NCBI GenBank assembly: GCA_036897095.1
Contig: JAYMSP010003051.1
Coordinates: 1 to 21,359, forward strand
Reading direction: 5' to 3'
DNA from: Plantago elongata
Lineage: Eukaryota; Streptophyta; Magnoliopsida; Lamiales; Plantaginaceae
Length of the DNA stretch: 21,359 bases
The notes beneath the pieces are model-generated. The model was given only the letters and a program-made list of their open reading frames with translations. It was not told where the DNA came from and did not search any database. Of the stretch, positions 1-11,134 are shown piece after piece. A program made the position numbers and the translations under genes. Position 1 is the first letter of the stretch, and each line of letters opens with the position of its first letter.

Positions 1-189
1 GTGATCTTAATCAAAAATTCGTAATCAATTACTCGACACGCAAGTACACAAGAATTTGTGTCAACCAACCCCTTACAATAAAGGCCAGACTAGAGTAGAC
101 TTACACTCAATCTGTATAGACTTATGATAACTAATTCTAACTAGCTTCTAATTCTGATCCTAATTGTCTTCTGATTGTTTACCTTGAGA
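1..189 (-). repeat. possible 3' LTR remnant of the adjacent copia element
   Basis: On the minus strand the RNase H reading frame ends at 179-181 and overlaps a G-rich polypurine-like tract (plus-strand ccccctcaag, 190-199). In copia elements such a tract sits directly before the 3' LTR. Positions 1-189 would then be LTR sequence, cut by the window edge. No clean TG start follows the tract and no second LTR copy is present to compare, so this is positional inference only. Confidence 0.3.
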
Positions 190-1860
190 CCCCCTCAAGA
201 TGGACATGGATATTAGGAATGTTCATCTTCGAACTGAATTGAGAAAACAGATCAAGTCCCAATGGTTTAGTGAGAATATCAACCACATTCTGCAGGGATG
301 GAATGTGTATAATCTTGATAACTCCATCTCGTAACTTTTCTCGTGTAAAATGATAATCAATCTGAATATGCTTCGTCTTCTCATGTAAGACCGGATTTTG
401 GACAATGCAAAGTGCACTCTTTGAATCAGTATAAACGCTCACAGGAATGGAGTGCAAGATGTGAAGATCCCGTAATAAGTACAACAACCACTGAATCTCA
501 CAAGTAGTAATAGCAAGAGCACGATACTCTGCCTCGGCTGATGAACGACTCACTGTGGGTTGTTTTTTAGATTTTCAAGAGACAAGAGAATCTCCAAGAT
601 AGATGGCATAACCTTTAACACTACGCTTAGTGTCAGGACATCATGCCCAATCACTGTCATAAAAGGCAGACAACTGAAGAGAAGAATGGCTTGGTAGTAG
701 AATTCCTTGGCCTGGTGTTTGCTTGAGAAAACGAAGTAAGCGATGAACAACTGATAAATGTGCTGATCTAGGGCGAGACATATACTGACTAAGAGTCTGC
801 AATGAATATGCTATGTCAAGACGAGTAATAGTGAGATAAATCAATCGTCCACTAAACGTCTATACTCTGTAGGATCAGCTAGTAAAGGAGATGTGTCAGT
901 AGCAAACTTTTGCTTCGTATCCATGGGCGTATCAATCGGTTTGCTACCCAAATATCATGTATCTTGGAGAATATCCAACATATACTTTCTCTGGCATAAG
1001 AAAATACCATCAAGAGTACGTGCAACCTCAATGCCCAACAGGTACTTCAAAACACTCAAATCCCTAATAGTAAACTTCTCATGTAACTATTTCTTAACTT
1101 TGATAATTGCATCCTCATTGTCTCTAGCAAGAATTATGTCATCGACATAACACACAAGTGCTATAAAGAAAGTGGAAGACTGTAGGATGAACAAAGATGT
1201 ATCAGCTTTAGATTGGATAAAACCATATGCAATAAGACATTGAGCAAGATGATGAAACCATTGGTGGGAAGCTTGCTTTAAACCGTACAAGCTTTTGTTG
1301 AGTTTACATACCCGAGTGTCAGTAGTGCTTAAATAGCCGGGTGGAGGTAACATATACACCTCCTCATCTAAATTCTCATGTAAGAAAGCATTTTTGGCAT
1401 CACATTGATGCAAGAACCAATTTCAACTGCTCGCAACAGCTAATAACACTCGAACGGTGGTTAACTTAGAGACAGGGGAAAAAATGTGAAAATAATCAAC
1501 AACTTCTTCTTGAGTATAGCATTTTGTGACCAAACGAGTTTTATAGCGTTCAATCGAGCCATCTGATTTGTGCTTGATCTTATACACCCATCTACATCGG
1601 ATACAATGCTTCCCTTCCGGCAAAGCCATGAGAGTCCAAGTATGTGTCTTTTCGAGAGTGTGCAGTTCATCATCCATAGCTTGCTGCCATTTAGTGTTTT
1701 TGCTAGCTTGTTTATAGGTCCTTGGTTCCATTGCAGTTCTTAAGAATATGCAAGAGCTTACCGTATAAGAGTGATACTAAAAGATTAGATTGAACGGCAT
1801 AATGAGTTGCTTAGACGACAGGCTGATGTTTCCCTGGTGGATGGACACCAGTTGACGAAA
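179..1860 (-). pseudogene. decayed Ty1/copia retrotransposon pol fragment (RT and RNase H)
   Basis: This is the C-terminal part of a copia polyprotein, read right to left. It begins near 1730-1800 with the linker and start of the reverse transcriptase ([20 protein letters not shown], 1423-1731). It continues through RT motifs (KSLYGLKQA, then the catalytic YVDD, 1087-1413), the RT end (LTITRLDIAY, 641-844) and RNase H (SRSSAEAEYRALA, DSKSA, 179-553). It cannot be functional. In-frame stops lie at 1423-1425, at 1087-1089, near 960, at 641-643 and near 577, and the frame shifts near 845-850. Gag, protease and integrase are absent. Weak similarity fades by about 1860, so the element is truncated there. 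It lies antisense to the candidate exon at 1971-2132 and in the same orientation as CBL. Family assignment is firm; the exact 5' break is not. Confidence 0.9.
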
Positions 1861-1970
1861 GTAGGCTCATATAATGCCATTTGATCCGACATTTTGCTTG
1901 TATGCATGCCCATCTTTATAGATGTATTGATTCATATTACCTTCTGTGTTTATGTGTTTGCACTTTGCAG

Positions 1971-2132
1971 TGTAACTCTCTGATCACCCCGTCTTCTTGG
2001 GGATCAATCAATTATCTTGAAGATAATGTGTCTGTGTTGAGCTTAGGTACAGAAAGCAATGATGCAGTGATAATGACAATGCCTGAAGATGTTAAAAGGT
2101 CTTTGTTACAATTATACATGTCACTTATTTAA
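1971..2132 (+). CDS. candidate terminal exon of an unidentified plus-strand gene
   Basis: A pyrimidine-rich stretch ending in tttgcag (to 1970) is a good 3' splice site. It is followed by an open frame of 53 codons to a TAA at 2130-2132. The peptide looks protein-like (SSWGSINYLEDN early, MPEDVKRSLLQLY near the end) and contains no low-complexity sequence. I do not recognise the family. Upstream exons would lie left of the window or have been lost, because the decayed copia fragment fills 179-1860. The frame would end about 185 bp from the CBL stop, in tail-to-tail orientation. It may instead be a dead exon or a chance ORF. The reading frame also stays open upstream to 1881, but that part is T-rich and intron-like. 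Confidence 0.4.
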   Translation, partial: CNSLITPSSWGSINYLEDNVSVLSLGTESNDAVIMTMPEDVKRSLLQLYMSLI

Positions 2133-2316
2133 ACTTAAAAAGTGACCGGCTACAGAATACTTTGTGTGATAATTATACAAGTAGTATACAGTTTTAACTT
2201 TTAAATATTGCTAGAAAAAGAAATGTAGCAGCAACTCATCAGCCAGCTTCCTCGAACAATTAACAGAAACAGCAAACAAAAGGTCATCTAATATGATCTC
2301 AGAATCTTAAATGAAA
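2133..2316. other. short convergent intergenic / 3' UTR region
   Basis: AT-rich spacer between the candidate plus-strand exon and the CBL stop codon. It should hold the CBL 3' UTR on the minus strand. I see no canonical AATAAA; near-matches such as AATAAG occur. Confidence 0.5.
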
Positions 2317-5300
2317 CTAAGCAGGGCCAGTTCTAAGAGCGAGATCTAAATCCGCAATCAAATCGTTGACATCCTCTATTCCGACAGATATGCGGACTAG
2401 ATCTTCGGTCAGACCTCTGGCCTCTCGTACTTCAGCCGGTATACTTGCATGTGACATGAAGCACGGCAAGCTGATGAGGGACTTTACGCTTCCTGCCAGC
2501 AAACAACCATACAGTTGATATTACAACATACACTTGCACTTGTATATTATGAAAGGCAGTTTTACAGCAGGATCATAAGTTGTTTGCACGGATTCATCTT
2601 TAAGATAATCAAAAGGTGGGAATTATGCACACACCATTAAAGTCCAGTCTCTGTTAGTTTTTACATTGGCACCCCACCCGTTAATAATATATTATAAGCC
2701 ACACCCTGCCATTAAATTTTTCCAGCAAATGCCTCTATGGCTTCATAATTCATAATAAACTGAAAATAGGAGTATATAAATACTTTTGTAGATGGAAAAT
2801 AAAGATTGTAAAAGGGGATCTAAAGTAAGAATTTGAGAAATTAAAACTGTAATATTCACCCTTGCGAATCATATCCTTCTTTTTCAGATAACCAAATTCA
2901 CACTTTTATTATTGGAATTTATGAATAATAACATCAATTTATTTTAAATTCAATTTAGAGTTTTAATTTAGAGTTGTAATTCACTTGTTATTCAAGATGC
3001 TTGCGAAATCTTATGCATAGATTCTACTTATCCCCTTGAACTACCTCCATTTTTTTCTTTGAAAAAGAAAGGGGCGTAATAATGACATCATGGTTATGCC
3101 ACAAGGGCGGTATTGGAAAATTTAACATTGACTTGAGCGCAGGGGTGTCCAATCTGAAAAAATTAATGGAAATAAGATAAAGGTGATTGCACCAAATTGA
3201 GAGTGGGTGCATAATTTTCCCTGATCTAAGAGATGCTCACCCTGCCCAAATTTTTACCAGTCTTATATTCTCCTACCCAAAATGGAGATCTATTTGCAAT
3301 TTATTCATTATCTCTACTACTTTATTTAGTCACTCGAACTTTATCCAATATCTCTCATACTTATATTCTTGCTATTTCTACCTTATATAATCTAAATGAT
3401 TCTAATTATCTATATAGTTTACTATTAAAACTCGCCCCACCTGAGTTTGTGATGGAGGGGATATTATTTTAATTTGAAGCAGCTCTCCAGGTGATTCTAA
3501 CAAAATGACTTGCAATATCTACTTTTCAGCACTCTACAAAAGCTACCGAATTCAGTTTAAAACTACTTGTTTACCGGATTCTACTTCATCTAATCACTTT
3601 AGACTAATCCGATGTTTTCCAAATGGGCACGAAGACCAAATATATGTGCTGAAAACTGAAAAGGTAACAACTTGAATGAGAAATTACCAAAACTGACGGT
3701 TATGCTGAAGTACTTGGTTGTCTCGACTATATGTTTGGAGAGTGCTAATGACCCAGTCACAAAACTTAACACCGAACCTGCACCTTTTGCCTGCACCAAC
3801 AAGGAACATACTAGCATAAGCAAAAAATAATTTTGACAGGAAGTTATGATGATTTACTAGCTGTACCCATGAAATTCCTGTATCACTGATTTATATAATT
3901 ACTTGATTAATCACTGCAAACACCACTACTTCACTTAAAGAACTACACAATCATACTTATTGCGTCCCAGGACAGTAAGCCCGTGATCTTTGCCTATGAC
4001 CCGTATACAATCATAGATTTGTCACTATCTCCATTCTCCATATTTCACAGAAGGGTGTGTATAATTTTCCTAACTCAAGAAGCTGTTAGTGCAGATAACT
4101 CGTAAATGTGCAAGAGTTGTTGCCCTTTTACTCATTATGTACCAATGAAATATCTGATTCATACCTGGGAGTAGTGTAGAGATCGTCCTTGATGAGAAGG
4201 TAGACCTGCATAATTGACCTTTTTCACCCGTGGATGAGAGGATAGAAATTCGGCAATCTTTTGTGCATTATCCTGCATATTACACATTATTGAACTCAAG
4301 AACGTGCATAAGAGAAGTACGAAGCACATCTTACAATATGTGAGTAATTACTAAATCACTTCCTAAAACAATTGTTACATGCAATATAAGAGAGATGTTA
4401 AAAACACCTGTTGCTTCTCAACACGTAAAGCCATAGTTTTGAGGCCTCTTAAACAAAGCCAGCAATCAAAAGGAGCTAACCCTGAGCCTTCTGCATTCTG
4501 TAGGAAATAAATGTCTTTCGCCAAGCTAATGGGCAAGGGAAAAGGTGAAATAAATGAGTGAAAGTTTGTCTTAATAAAAAAGAAACATATGAATTATTTT
4601 CTATTTTCATCAAATATTCATGGGTACTGCTTTCAAGACTGAATTTCCTGATTTTTTGAGACATTTTAGGTTTAGCAAGCAATATTACGTCCTTAATTGA
4701 AACCAAGAAATGAAATGATAACGCCATAAATGATCAAATGCACATGTGATGCCTGAAACAAACATTTTGAAGTTCAAAATCCTAACCTTTCTCCCTTTAC
4801 AGCAAGAACACCAGCCATGAGATCACTGTGACCAGCTATAAATTTAGTAGCTGAATGCATCACAATATCTGAAAAACAATAGACAAAATAAAAAAAGCTA
4901 GTGAAAGATATCATGTAAAACATAAAACATATTCATTTAACAGAGCCAAAATTGCTAATAAATAGAACTTTTACCCGCTCCAAGCTCCAATGGTTGAGAC
5001 AGGACTGGAGACATGATACTGTTATCAACTAATACAAGAGCCCCATGAGCATGAGCCATGTCTGCTATTTTCTGAAATGAAAAATTATTGTCAAATAAAG
5101 TATAATACGCCCATATAACCATTCTGAAGTTGAAGTATCATTGAGACAAATTATTTTCTGCTTGATAGTTTAAGACAAACTAACCACATATAATTAACTT
5201 TATGTTCCATGATAAATCATGTATGCACAATCGTTCCTATGTCACCATTTAAATTGTTTCGTAGAAACTATATTTCTTCTCTGGCCCAGAGTTCGTAGTG

Positions 5301-8300
5301 TGGCACTTGCTCAAAACTTGGGTGTTTCTGTAATTCTGTTTAACGAAAGAGAATATAATAACAATGAATTGACCTAACAAAGTTTTTCTGCAACAAAAAC
5401 AACTTAAATTTTATTTGAAAACAAAAGGCTACGGGCTTTGGTTCAGAATATCTGAATAAATTCAAGACTCAAAGAAAAAACAAAAACAAAACCAGGGAAT
5501 TTCGCATGAGTTGCACATCCCCCATTAGATTTCTCATACAGTCCTTCACTTCACTAGCATGATATCGTAATCAAATGCAACATAAATAACTCAAACCTAA
5601 ACATAGAGCATGATTTTCAAGCAGAGAGAGAGGGGGGATAAGAAAAGACTTAGATACAACATACACGTATATCAGAAATCTGTTGGCGAGGGTTTGTTGG
5701 ACTCTCCAACCATACAAGCTTCGTCCAGGGCCCAATGGCAGATTTAACCAGTTCCAAATTTGTTGTATCAACTCGCCTGTATCAGCAAGTATTATAAAGG
5801 ATACATATTTAAATGTGCTAAGTTAACATGATTTAAAAAAAAAAAAAACTGACTTAACCACAACTCCTGATTTTGGAGTTATCTGAGACAAGAGACGATC
5901 AGAACCACCATACATGTCGTCTCCAGCTACAATCTCCTCACCTGTTACAAGGAAATTTAAAAAAAAAAATTGACTGCATAATAAGGTTGAACCACATTAA
6001 CATGCGCAAATCCTGAAGTGCCAGTCAGATACACTCCAAGTGTACCATGATTAATCACTATTTTCGCTCTAAGCTTTAAAAATTTCCTTATACGATTATA
6101 GTGAAGTGCAAGCAATTTATTATGCAAACAATACAGAGACATGTGATCTAATGCTAAGTAAGGTGGATCGATTAGTAATTTCCCAACTTTAAGTTGCCAA
6201 ACTTGGGGGTGCTGTATGTATTTAATCCCAATACATAAAAAGGTCAAAATGCGGCTATTGCAACATAACACAGATGAAGATAAGGCTATGCTAATGCAAC
6301 ATAGCACAAAAGGAAGTAAATTACCAGTTCCAACAAGATGAGTAACGGCTGCCAAAGCAGCCATTCCACTAGTGAAGCAAAATGCTTGATCAGCTTTATC
6401 AAGTTTAGCAAGGATTCTGGAAAAAAAAAAAAGAAGACATTATTACAAAAGCAAATTGTAAGTGCATCGCTAAAATGGAAAATCATCTATAAAAGAACAG
6501 TATAGACCTTTCCAAGGCATCCCTTGTAGGGTTCCCACTTCGTGTGTAATCATAAGTGCCATAATCTGTTGCTGAAGGCTGTAGAATAGACATGATAATA
6601 CTATTAGGTAATATCGTTAATTGAAAGAAAGCGTAAGGCTAAATTGTTTTTTACCCTTTTTATTTTAGAAATCTTCTATTTACAACATCTAAAATATCAT
6701 TTTCTTCAATATAGCATCTGCAACCCATTGCCCCCCAGCAGAAGAAAAGAATTCTCACTCCGCTAATGATTCTACATACGAGCCACACTCAAATTCAGGA
6801 CCCACTACTTCCTGAACAAGGAAGAATGGAAATAATGATTGGCAAATTAGAACAATAAGGTTATAACAACTTTCTTTTAGTGTGTCAGGAACGACATCGG
6901 CTACTTTTCAGGTGCGCATTGAGCAAAACACACGGGTTCACATAATGGCCTGCAAACCACAAAATCCAAGTGGTGAGCCAACCAAGTGTGACAGGCTAAA
7001 CTCAGCAAGCATAGAACACAAATTCCCACCACATGATGTCTTAACAATATGTAGCACGGATTCACACAAGATGTTGAACTAAATGGAAACCATGCTGGCC
7101 ATTTTTCCTTGGGATGGTCAAACGACTCAGATGAACTGGCCCAAAACCACAAAATGAATTTTAGCTAGGGAGGGGCATTTGGTGCCTACATCTAAGGAAG
7201 GCGGTGGAAGCACCAACCCCATCAGTAAAATTTTAGGAATATTATAACTTCTGGTGGTAATATTGATACAAAGAAAAATTAAATAAAACAGGTTTACCTG
7301 CTTGAAAGTTGCTGTCTGATACAGAGGAGTGCTCAAGGCACCATAAGGATCAAAATCCATGGAAAAATTCATCAACATTGTTGAAACACTAGGCTCTCTT
7401 TCGGCACTGTTAATCGCAGTTTCTACATTTGGCAGGAGATAGCATATCATGGTTTTGCCAACACTAGAATACAAAAGCTATATGCCAATCCAATAAGTGT
7501 AACACTATAAATGTTATTGCTTTCTGACTAATCATGAATATTAGGAAATCCATACCAACAGAACATTTGGCCATGCCATCAACCAAACTTGAAACACTGT
7601 CATCCATCGCTTTATCGCTTAAGCAATTCAATTTGAGGCTCTGACCACTTAAACCGCTTCGTCTGTTTGGCACAGCTGTTTTGCTCCCATAAAGCAAGGA
7701 GCAATTCACATTAACAAAGTCCTACAGAAAGAAGGTTTTTCTTCAGGTTAAGAGCTACACAATTCAAAAGTATAGGAACGACAAAGACATACTTTTGCAT
7801 CAGACACAGCATACAGTGGCAATAGCCATCTGATCCCTCTCAGCTAAAGTCCATCCACTTAGTGAAGTTCATACAACTTTCGGCACACTACCATTGATTG
7901 AGAATCCATAATCAAAGTTTCAAACTCAAAAGTTTCTTTGTAATTTTACAAAAAAGAAACTGATTGGAAAGCTTCAAGTATCTAAACCGAAACTGTACCA
8001 TTCGTTTACTTAATTGAACTCTTTATCAATACACAAGATAACGAACAAAAAACTCCAATATCTTTATTGAAATATACATTTTTTTGGTTAATCACAAATT
8101 GACAATTAAAATTCTAAATTAGTTCCTGATTGTCCTACACAAATTTCAAAGAAATCACTGTATAATTCCACATATGAAATGAAGGTCATCTAAGGATAAG
8201 GCAAATAACTAGCTCAAAGCTTCGGTTTTTATGACAAATGAAAGAAAACCCTTGAATGTAAAATTCCCAAATGTTAAATAAAATGAAGAAAATGCAAGCC

Positions 8301-8420
8301 GTTATTCGAGAAACGAAGAGTAAAAGTAATAGAAGACAATTAGAGTGAATGGAAAAGACTTACGGTTTGGTGAGTTAGGTTAGTGAAGAGTGAATTGAGA
8401 GACAGAGCAGAAGCCGCCAT
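2317..8420 (-). CDS. CBL: cystathionine beta-lyase, chloroplast precursor (13 exons)
   Basis: PLP-dependent enzyme that cleaves cystathionine to homocysteine, pyruvate and ammonia, the penultimate step of methionine synthesis in plastids. Exons on the minus strand: 8420-8364, 7721-7556, 7422-7298, 6578-6508, 6416-6325, 5941-5854, 5776-5665, 5071-4975, 4868-4787, 4525-4408, 4272-4165, 3790-3688, 2492-2317. Every junction is GT-AG and in frame, giving 464 residues, the length I recall for the Arabidopsis enzyme. Residues 1 to about 70 are Ser/Asn-rich with few acidic residues, as in a transit peptide. The catalytic fold starts near [19 protein letters not shown]127 and R129 ([10 protein letters not shown], exon 4) and Y181 (DDMYGGSD, exon 6) are the PLP and phosphate contacts; K278 in HSATKFIAG (exon 9) is the Schiff-base lysine. 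The C-terminal SVKSLIS and [15 protein letters not shown] blocks (exon 13) are intact. The start is the first ATG and opens [10 protein letters not shown]. Least certain: the weak acceptor of exon 3. Confidence 0.97.
2615..3221. repeat. imperfect inverted repeat in CBL intron 12, possible MITE remnant
   Basis: GGTGGGAATTATGCACACAC at 2615-2634 is matched in inverted orientation by GTGGGTGCATAATTTTCCC at 3203-3221, with about 16 matches and a 2-nt gap. A related direct copy, GGGTGTGTATAATTTTCC, lies at 4053-4070 in intron 11. Similarity seems to extend outward past the arms (tgatctaagagatg-like), so the element boundaries are unclear. No target duplication was identified. Confidence 0.3.
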
Positions 8421-8540
8421 TGTTAGTTTTGCAAGGAGTGAATGGACTACTGAATTGCCGTTATTGCCATTGAAGGAGACAAGGGAAAATGTGCGACTGG
8501 TGCGTTCAAGGAGGAAAGCCGGTAGTGGTTAGATCGGGTC

Positions 8541-8547
8541 TCTTATA
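8541..8547 (-). promoter_or_regulatory. candidate TATA box of CBL
   Basis: The minus strand reads TATAAGA about 120 bp upstream of the CBL ATG. This would place transcription start near 8510 and give a leader of roughly 90 nt. A second AT-rich motif (ctatag) lies just upstream. Assigned by position and consensus only. Confidence 0.35.
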
Positions 8548-8565
8548 CTATGAGACTATAGTTTT

Positions 8566-9110
8566 AAGCCGGCCGCCCCAAAAAAGGGTCAGACCAGGTT
8601 TGGACCGTTTTGAACCGATATTACATTATAAATTTATAATAATTATTATATCCACTTTCCTACAATAATTATTCAAATTAAAAATTAAAGTATGGAACAT
8701 AATACTTGAATATAAGTATGAAAATGCATATATAAATAAAGTACTACTTTATAAACTATATTTTCTAATGACATGTACATACATCATCTTATTAATTCAG
8801 TTTTAATTTAGTGCGTATATGTTTAATTCATTTTGAAGTTTAATTTCATTCATATAAATTTTGTGTAATTTCATGCAAAACAACATAATAATTCATTTAA
8901 TTATTGGTGATTTAGGGCTAATTTGGTTTCTGCAAACAACCCAAAGTCGACGGTTCGCGGTTCCCAGTTCACCAGTTCTCACCGACTTTCCCTCAACTTG
9001 GACGGTATTTTATCCGCGATTTTTTTCGACTTTCTGTTCCACGAACAACCGGTAAGCACCGATTTTCCAGCTCAATCGATCGGGCCGACCGGCCGGGTCC
9101 AACTTTCAAA
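8566..9110. repeat. GC-rich patches in AT-rich DNA, probable hAT-like transposon debris
   Basis: Two unusually GC-rich patches flank AT-rich sequence upstream of CBL. The left (8566-8625) carries agccggccgcccc, then gggtcagacc, ggaccg and gaaccg. The right (8940-9110) carries repeated ggttcgcggttcc, cagttcaccagttc, caaccggt and gaccggccgggtcc. Clusters of GGTTC/GACCGG words like these are typical of the subterminal regions of non-autonomous plant hAT elements. I could not align clean terminal inverted repeats or find an 8-bp duplication. Confidence 0.35.
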
Positions 9111-9532
9111 ACATAAAATGAGAGACTTGAAAGAGTTTATTTTTAACGAGAATATATCTACTATTCTAAAAAAGAACTATTAATTAAGTTTGACTCTAAA
9201 TTTTACATATAAAATTAAAGTTAAAAAAGAAAATAAAAAAAGAAGAAGAAGGTAGCTACACTCCCTCTACACCTTTAAAAAAAAAATCTCCACTACTTCC
9301 ACATATTATGATTATTAAAATTTATATCTTTATTAATAACTTATATAACATATATATTATTTAATTTATAATTAACAAAATATAAGTATATTTAATTTTA
9401 ATATAAGACATTTATTTGTTTGGCACGTGAATTTTCACATGCAAATATTATCAAACTCCAAAAATAGTACAAAATGAGAGGCGATCAAGTGATCCAACCT
9501 ATGAAATGAAATAAACTACTAGCAATCCTAAG
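9111..9532. other. AT-rich intergenic stretch, no feature seen
   Basis: Low-complexity A/T-rich DNA, including an A/G-rich run near 9215-9255. No coding frame, splice-bounded exon or terminal repeat that I can support. Confidence 0.6.
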
Positions 9533-10141
9533 TCAGCAAGGGACGCCCAATATGAGTCTGAGCCTAGGGACTAAATAAACTCTATACGTAACTATGTCTA
9601 TAATGTGTTGGGCAACCAAAAGACCCCTATCTACATGATTGAAACACACAGTGTTTCGATGCTTCCAAATCTCATAAATTGTCTCTAAAAATGATACCTT
9701 GAGTATTCGACCTTTCCAGTTTTTTCCTTTGCTTGCTCGAGTAACTTACTCCAATTCGGCGGTCCAAGTCCGCGGGATGTGATGGATCTTCAACCACCGT
9801 ACCACATCACCTCCATATTCTTCCTTTAGTGGTGCAATCAAAGAGTAGATGCTCCTTTGTTTCATCAGCATTACAGAAGCAGCATGTCGTGTTCGTGCCA
9901 AAACCGAATCGACTCATTCTATCACTGGTGGCTAGTTGGTCGTGACAAGCTAGCCATGTGACCATACACTTGCTCTCTGTCTTGCTAGTTGTCCACTTAA
10001 TATCGTATGCCACGGTACTTTCGGCGATTCATACTTCAATGAAGTGTACATGATGCTTGTTTTGAACTTTGATAGGACTTGCATATTAGACCAAGCTTGA
10101 TTGTTCAAATTTCGAATTTTGCACGTTAATATCCCTTTCAT
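9533..10141 (-). pseudogene. broken LINE-type reverse transcriptase C-terminus (zf-RVT domain)
   Basis: On the minus strand this resembles the zinc-binding region that follows non-LTR reverse transcriptases in plants. In order: a segment with SPKVPWHTIL (about 10030-9990); WLACHDQLATSDRMSRFG; the zinc motif CFC..HLLFDC with spacing C-x2-C-x7-H-x4-C (about 9895-9840); a tract with TWTAELE; then ETIYEIWKHRN (about 9680-9650), the usual conserved end. It is broken: the frame changes near 9960-9975 and again near 9807-9815, and a TAA interrupts it near 9745. The RT and endonuclease domains are missing, so it is a dead fragment. A standalone host-encoded zf-RVT protein is possible in principle but unlikely given the damage. 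Confidence 0.75.
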
Positions 10142-10305
10142 AATCCAGGAGTTAGCTCAATGGCACATGGTGAGTTGAAAGAGTTTTATTCAATACCAAT
10201 ATTGTTTATGTACAAAAACTTGTGGAAGTTCAAGTTCTTACGAGGGTATTAAGATTGAACATTTTATATCATTTTTATGTAGATGTATATCACCGACGTT
10301 TTTAG

Positions 10306-10434
10306 TAAGGCTATGTTCTCTTCAACTGAAAATTACTTTAGTGCAACTCTGTTTAGTTATAATTTACACTACATTTCAATTCAGTTTCATTCAGGTCAAT
10401 TCAGTAAATTTCAGTTGAAGATAACATAGCCTAA
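10306..10434. mobile_element. Tourist-like MITE (PIF/Harbinger type), 123 bp
   Basis: The terminal inverted repeats are GGCTATGTTCTCTTCAACTG at 10309-10328 and its near-perfect complement ending ...ataacatagcc at 10431, with one mismatch in about 23 bp. The element is flanked by a 3-bp duplication TAA (10306-10308 and 10432-10434), the hallmark of PIF/Harbinger Tourist elements. It encodes nothing. A longer relative lies at 20052-20279. Confidence 0.85.
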
Positions 10435-11134
10435 AATCATTTATGTTTTTTTATTATAATCAAGTAATCTTCAAGCAGAAGCCTACAAATGTCAGACTTG
10501 ATGAGAATATAGTTACTTATGTTATGAATATATATTGGTAGGATAGAAAGTTGCACAAATATTGTGAATTGCTTATTAGCAATGCTTACCAATATTATTT
10601 TGGTTGTGTTTGATTACCTGAATCTACGAATCAATTTTATACTTATTTGTTGGAAAGAAAATAGAGTATTTTTGGTTAAAAAAAGTATTATTTTTTTAAA
10701 TCTAAAATTGAAGAAGTAATCTTCTGAGAAACAGTTTCTTCTTAATTTATTAACATACAAATATATGTTGTTAAGAAAATTATCGATGTGTTAATTAAAA
10801 TACATATGTTTCAACATTTGTATCCCTGTAAACTTCTTGGTTAATACTCCCTATTTGGGCTTTCTTCTTCTCCGTTTATATACAAAGTGCTTTGAGTATT
10901 GTTATCTTTTTTAATAATTAGATTTTCAATGCTTGACGACATGAACACCAACACCAGCAACATCAGTGTTCAAACAAAAACATAGACCAAACAAAACCAA
11001 TTACAAAGAGAGCCATTTACCCAACCTAAAAGCAGCCAAGAGCAAGACCAGAGCCAAAGGAAAAAAACAAGAACCAAGCCAGATAGCCAAAGAGTCACAA
11101 TGCACATCCAGAGCACCCACTTAAGCACTAACTA
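10435..11134. other. AT-rich intergenic stretch, no gene seen
   Basis: No supportable coding sequence. From 10930 to 11110 the DNA is A/C-rich on the plus strand (repeated ccaa, aaccaa and gagcca words), unlike its surroundings. A motif at about 10848 (ctccctatttggg) weakly resembles a Stowaway end but has no partner. Confidence 0.5.

Noticed and set aside
893..1150. Plus-strand 85-codon frame
   Set aside because: Antisense of the copia reverse transcriptase fragment with no independent support.
5957..6364. 135-codon minus-strand frame
   Set aside because: Its first few codons belong to CBL exon 5 and the rest is read-through into the following intron past a good GT donor.
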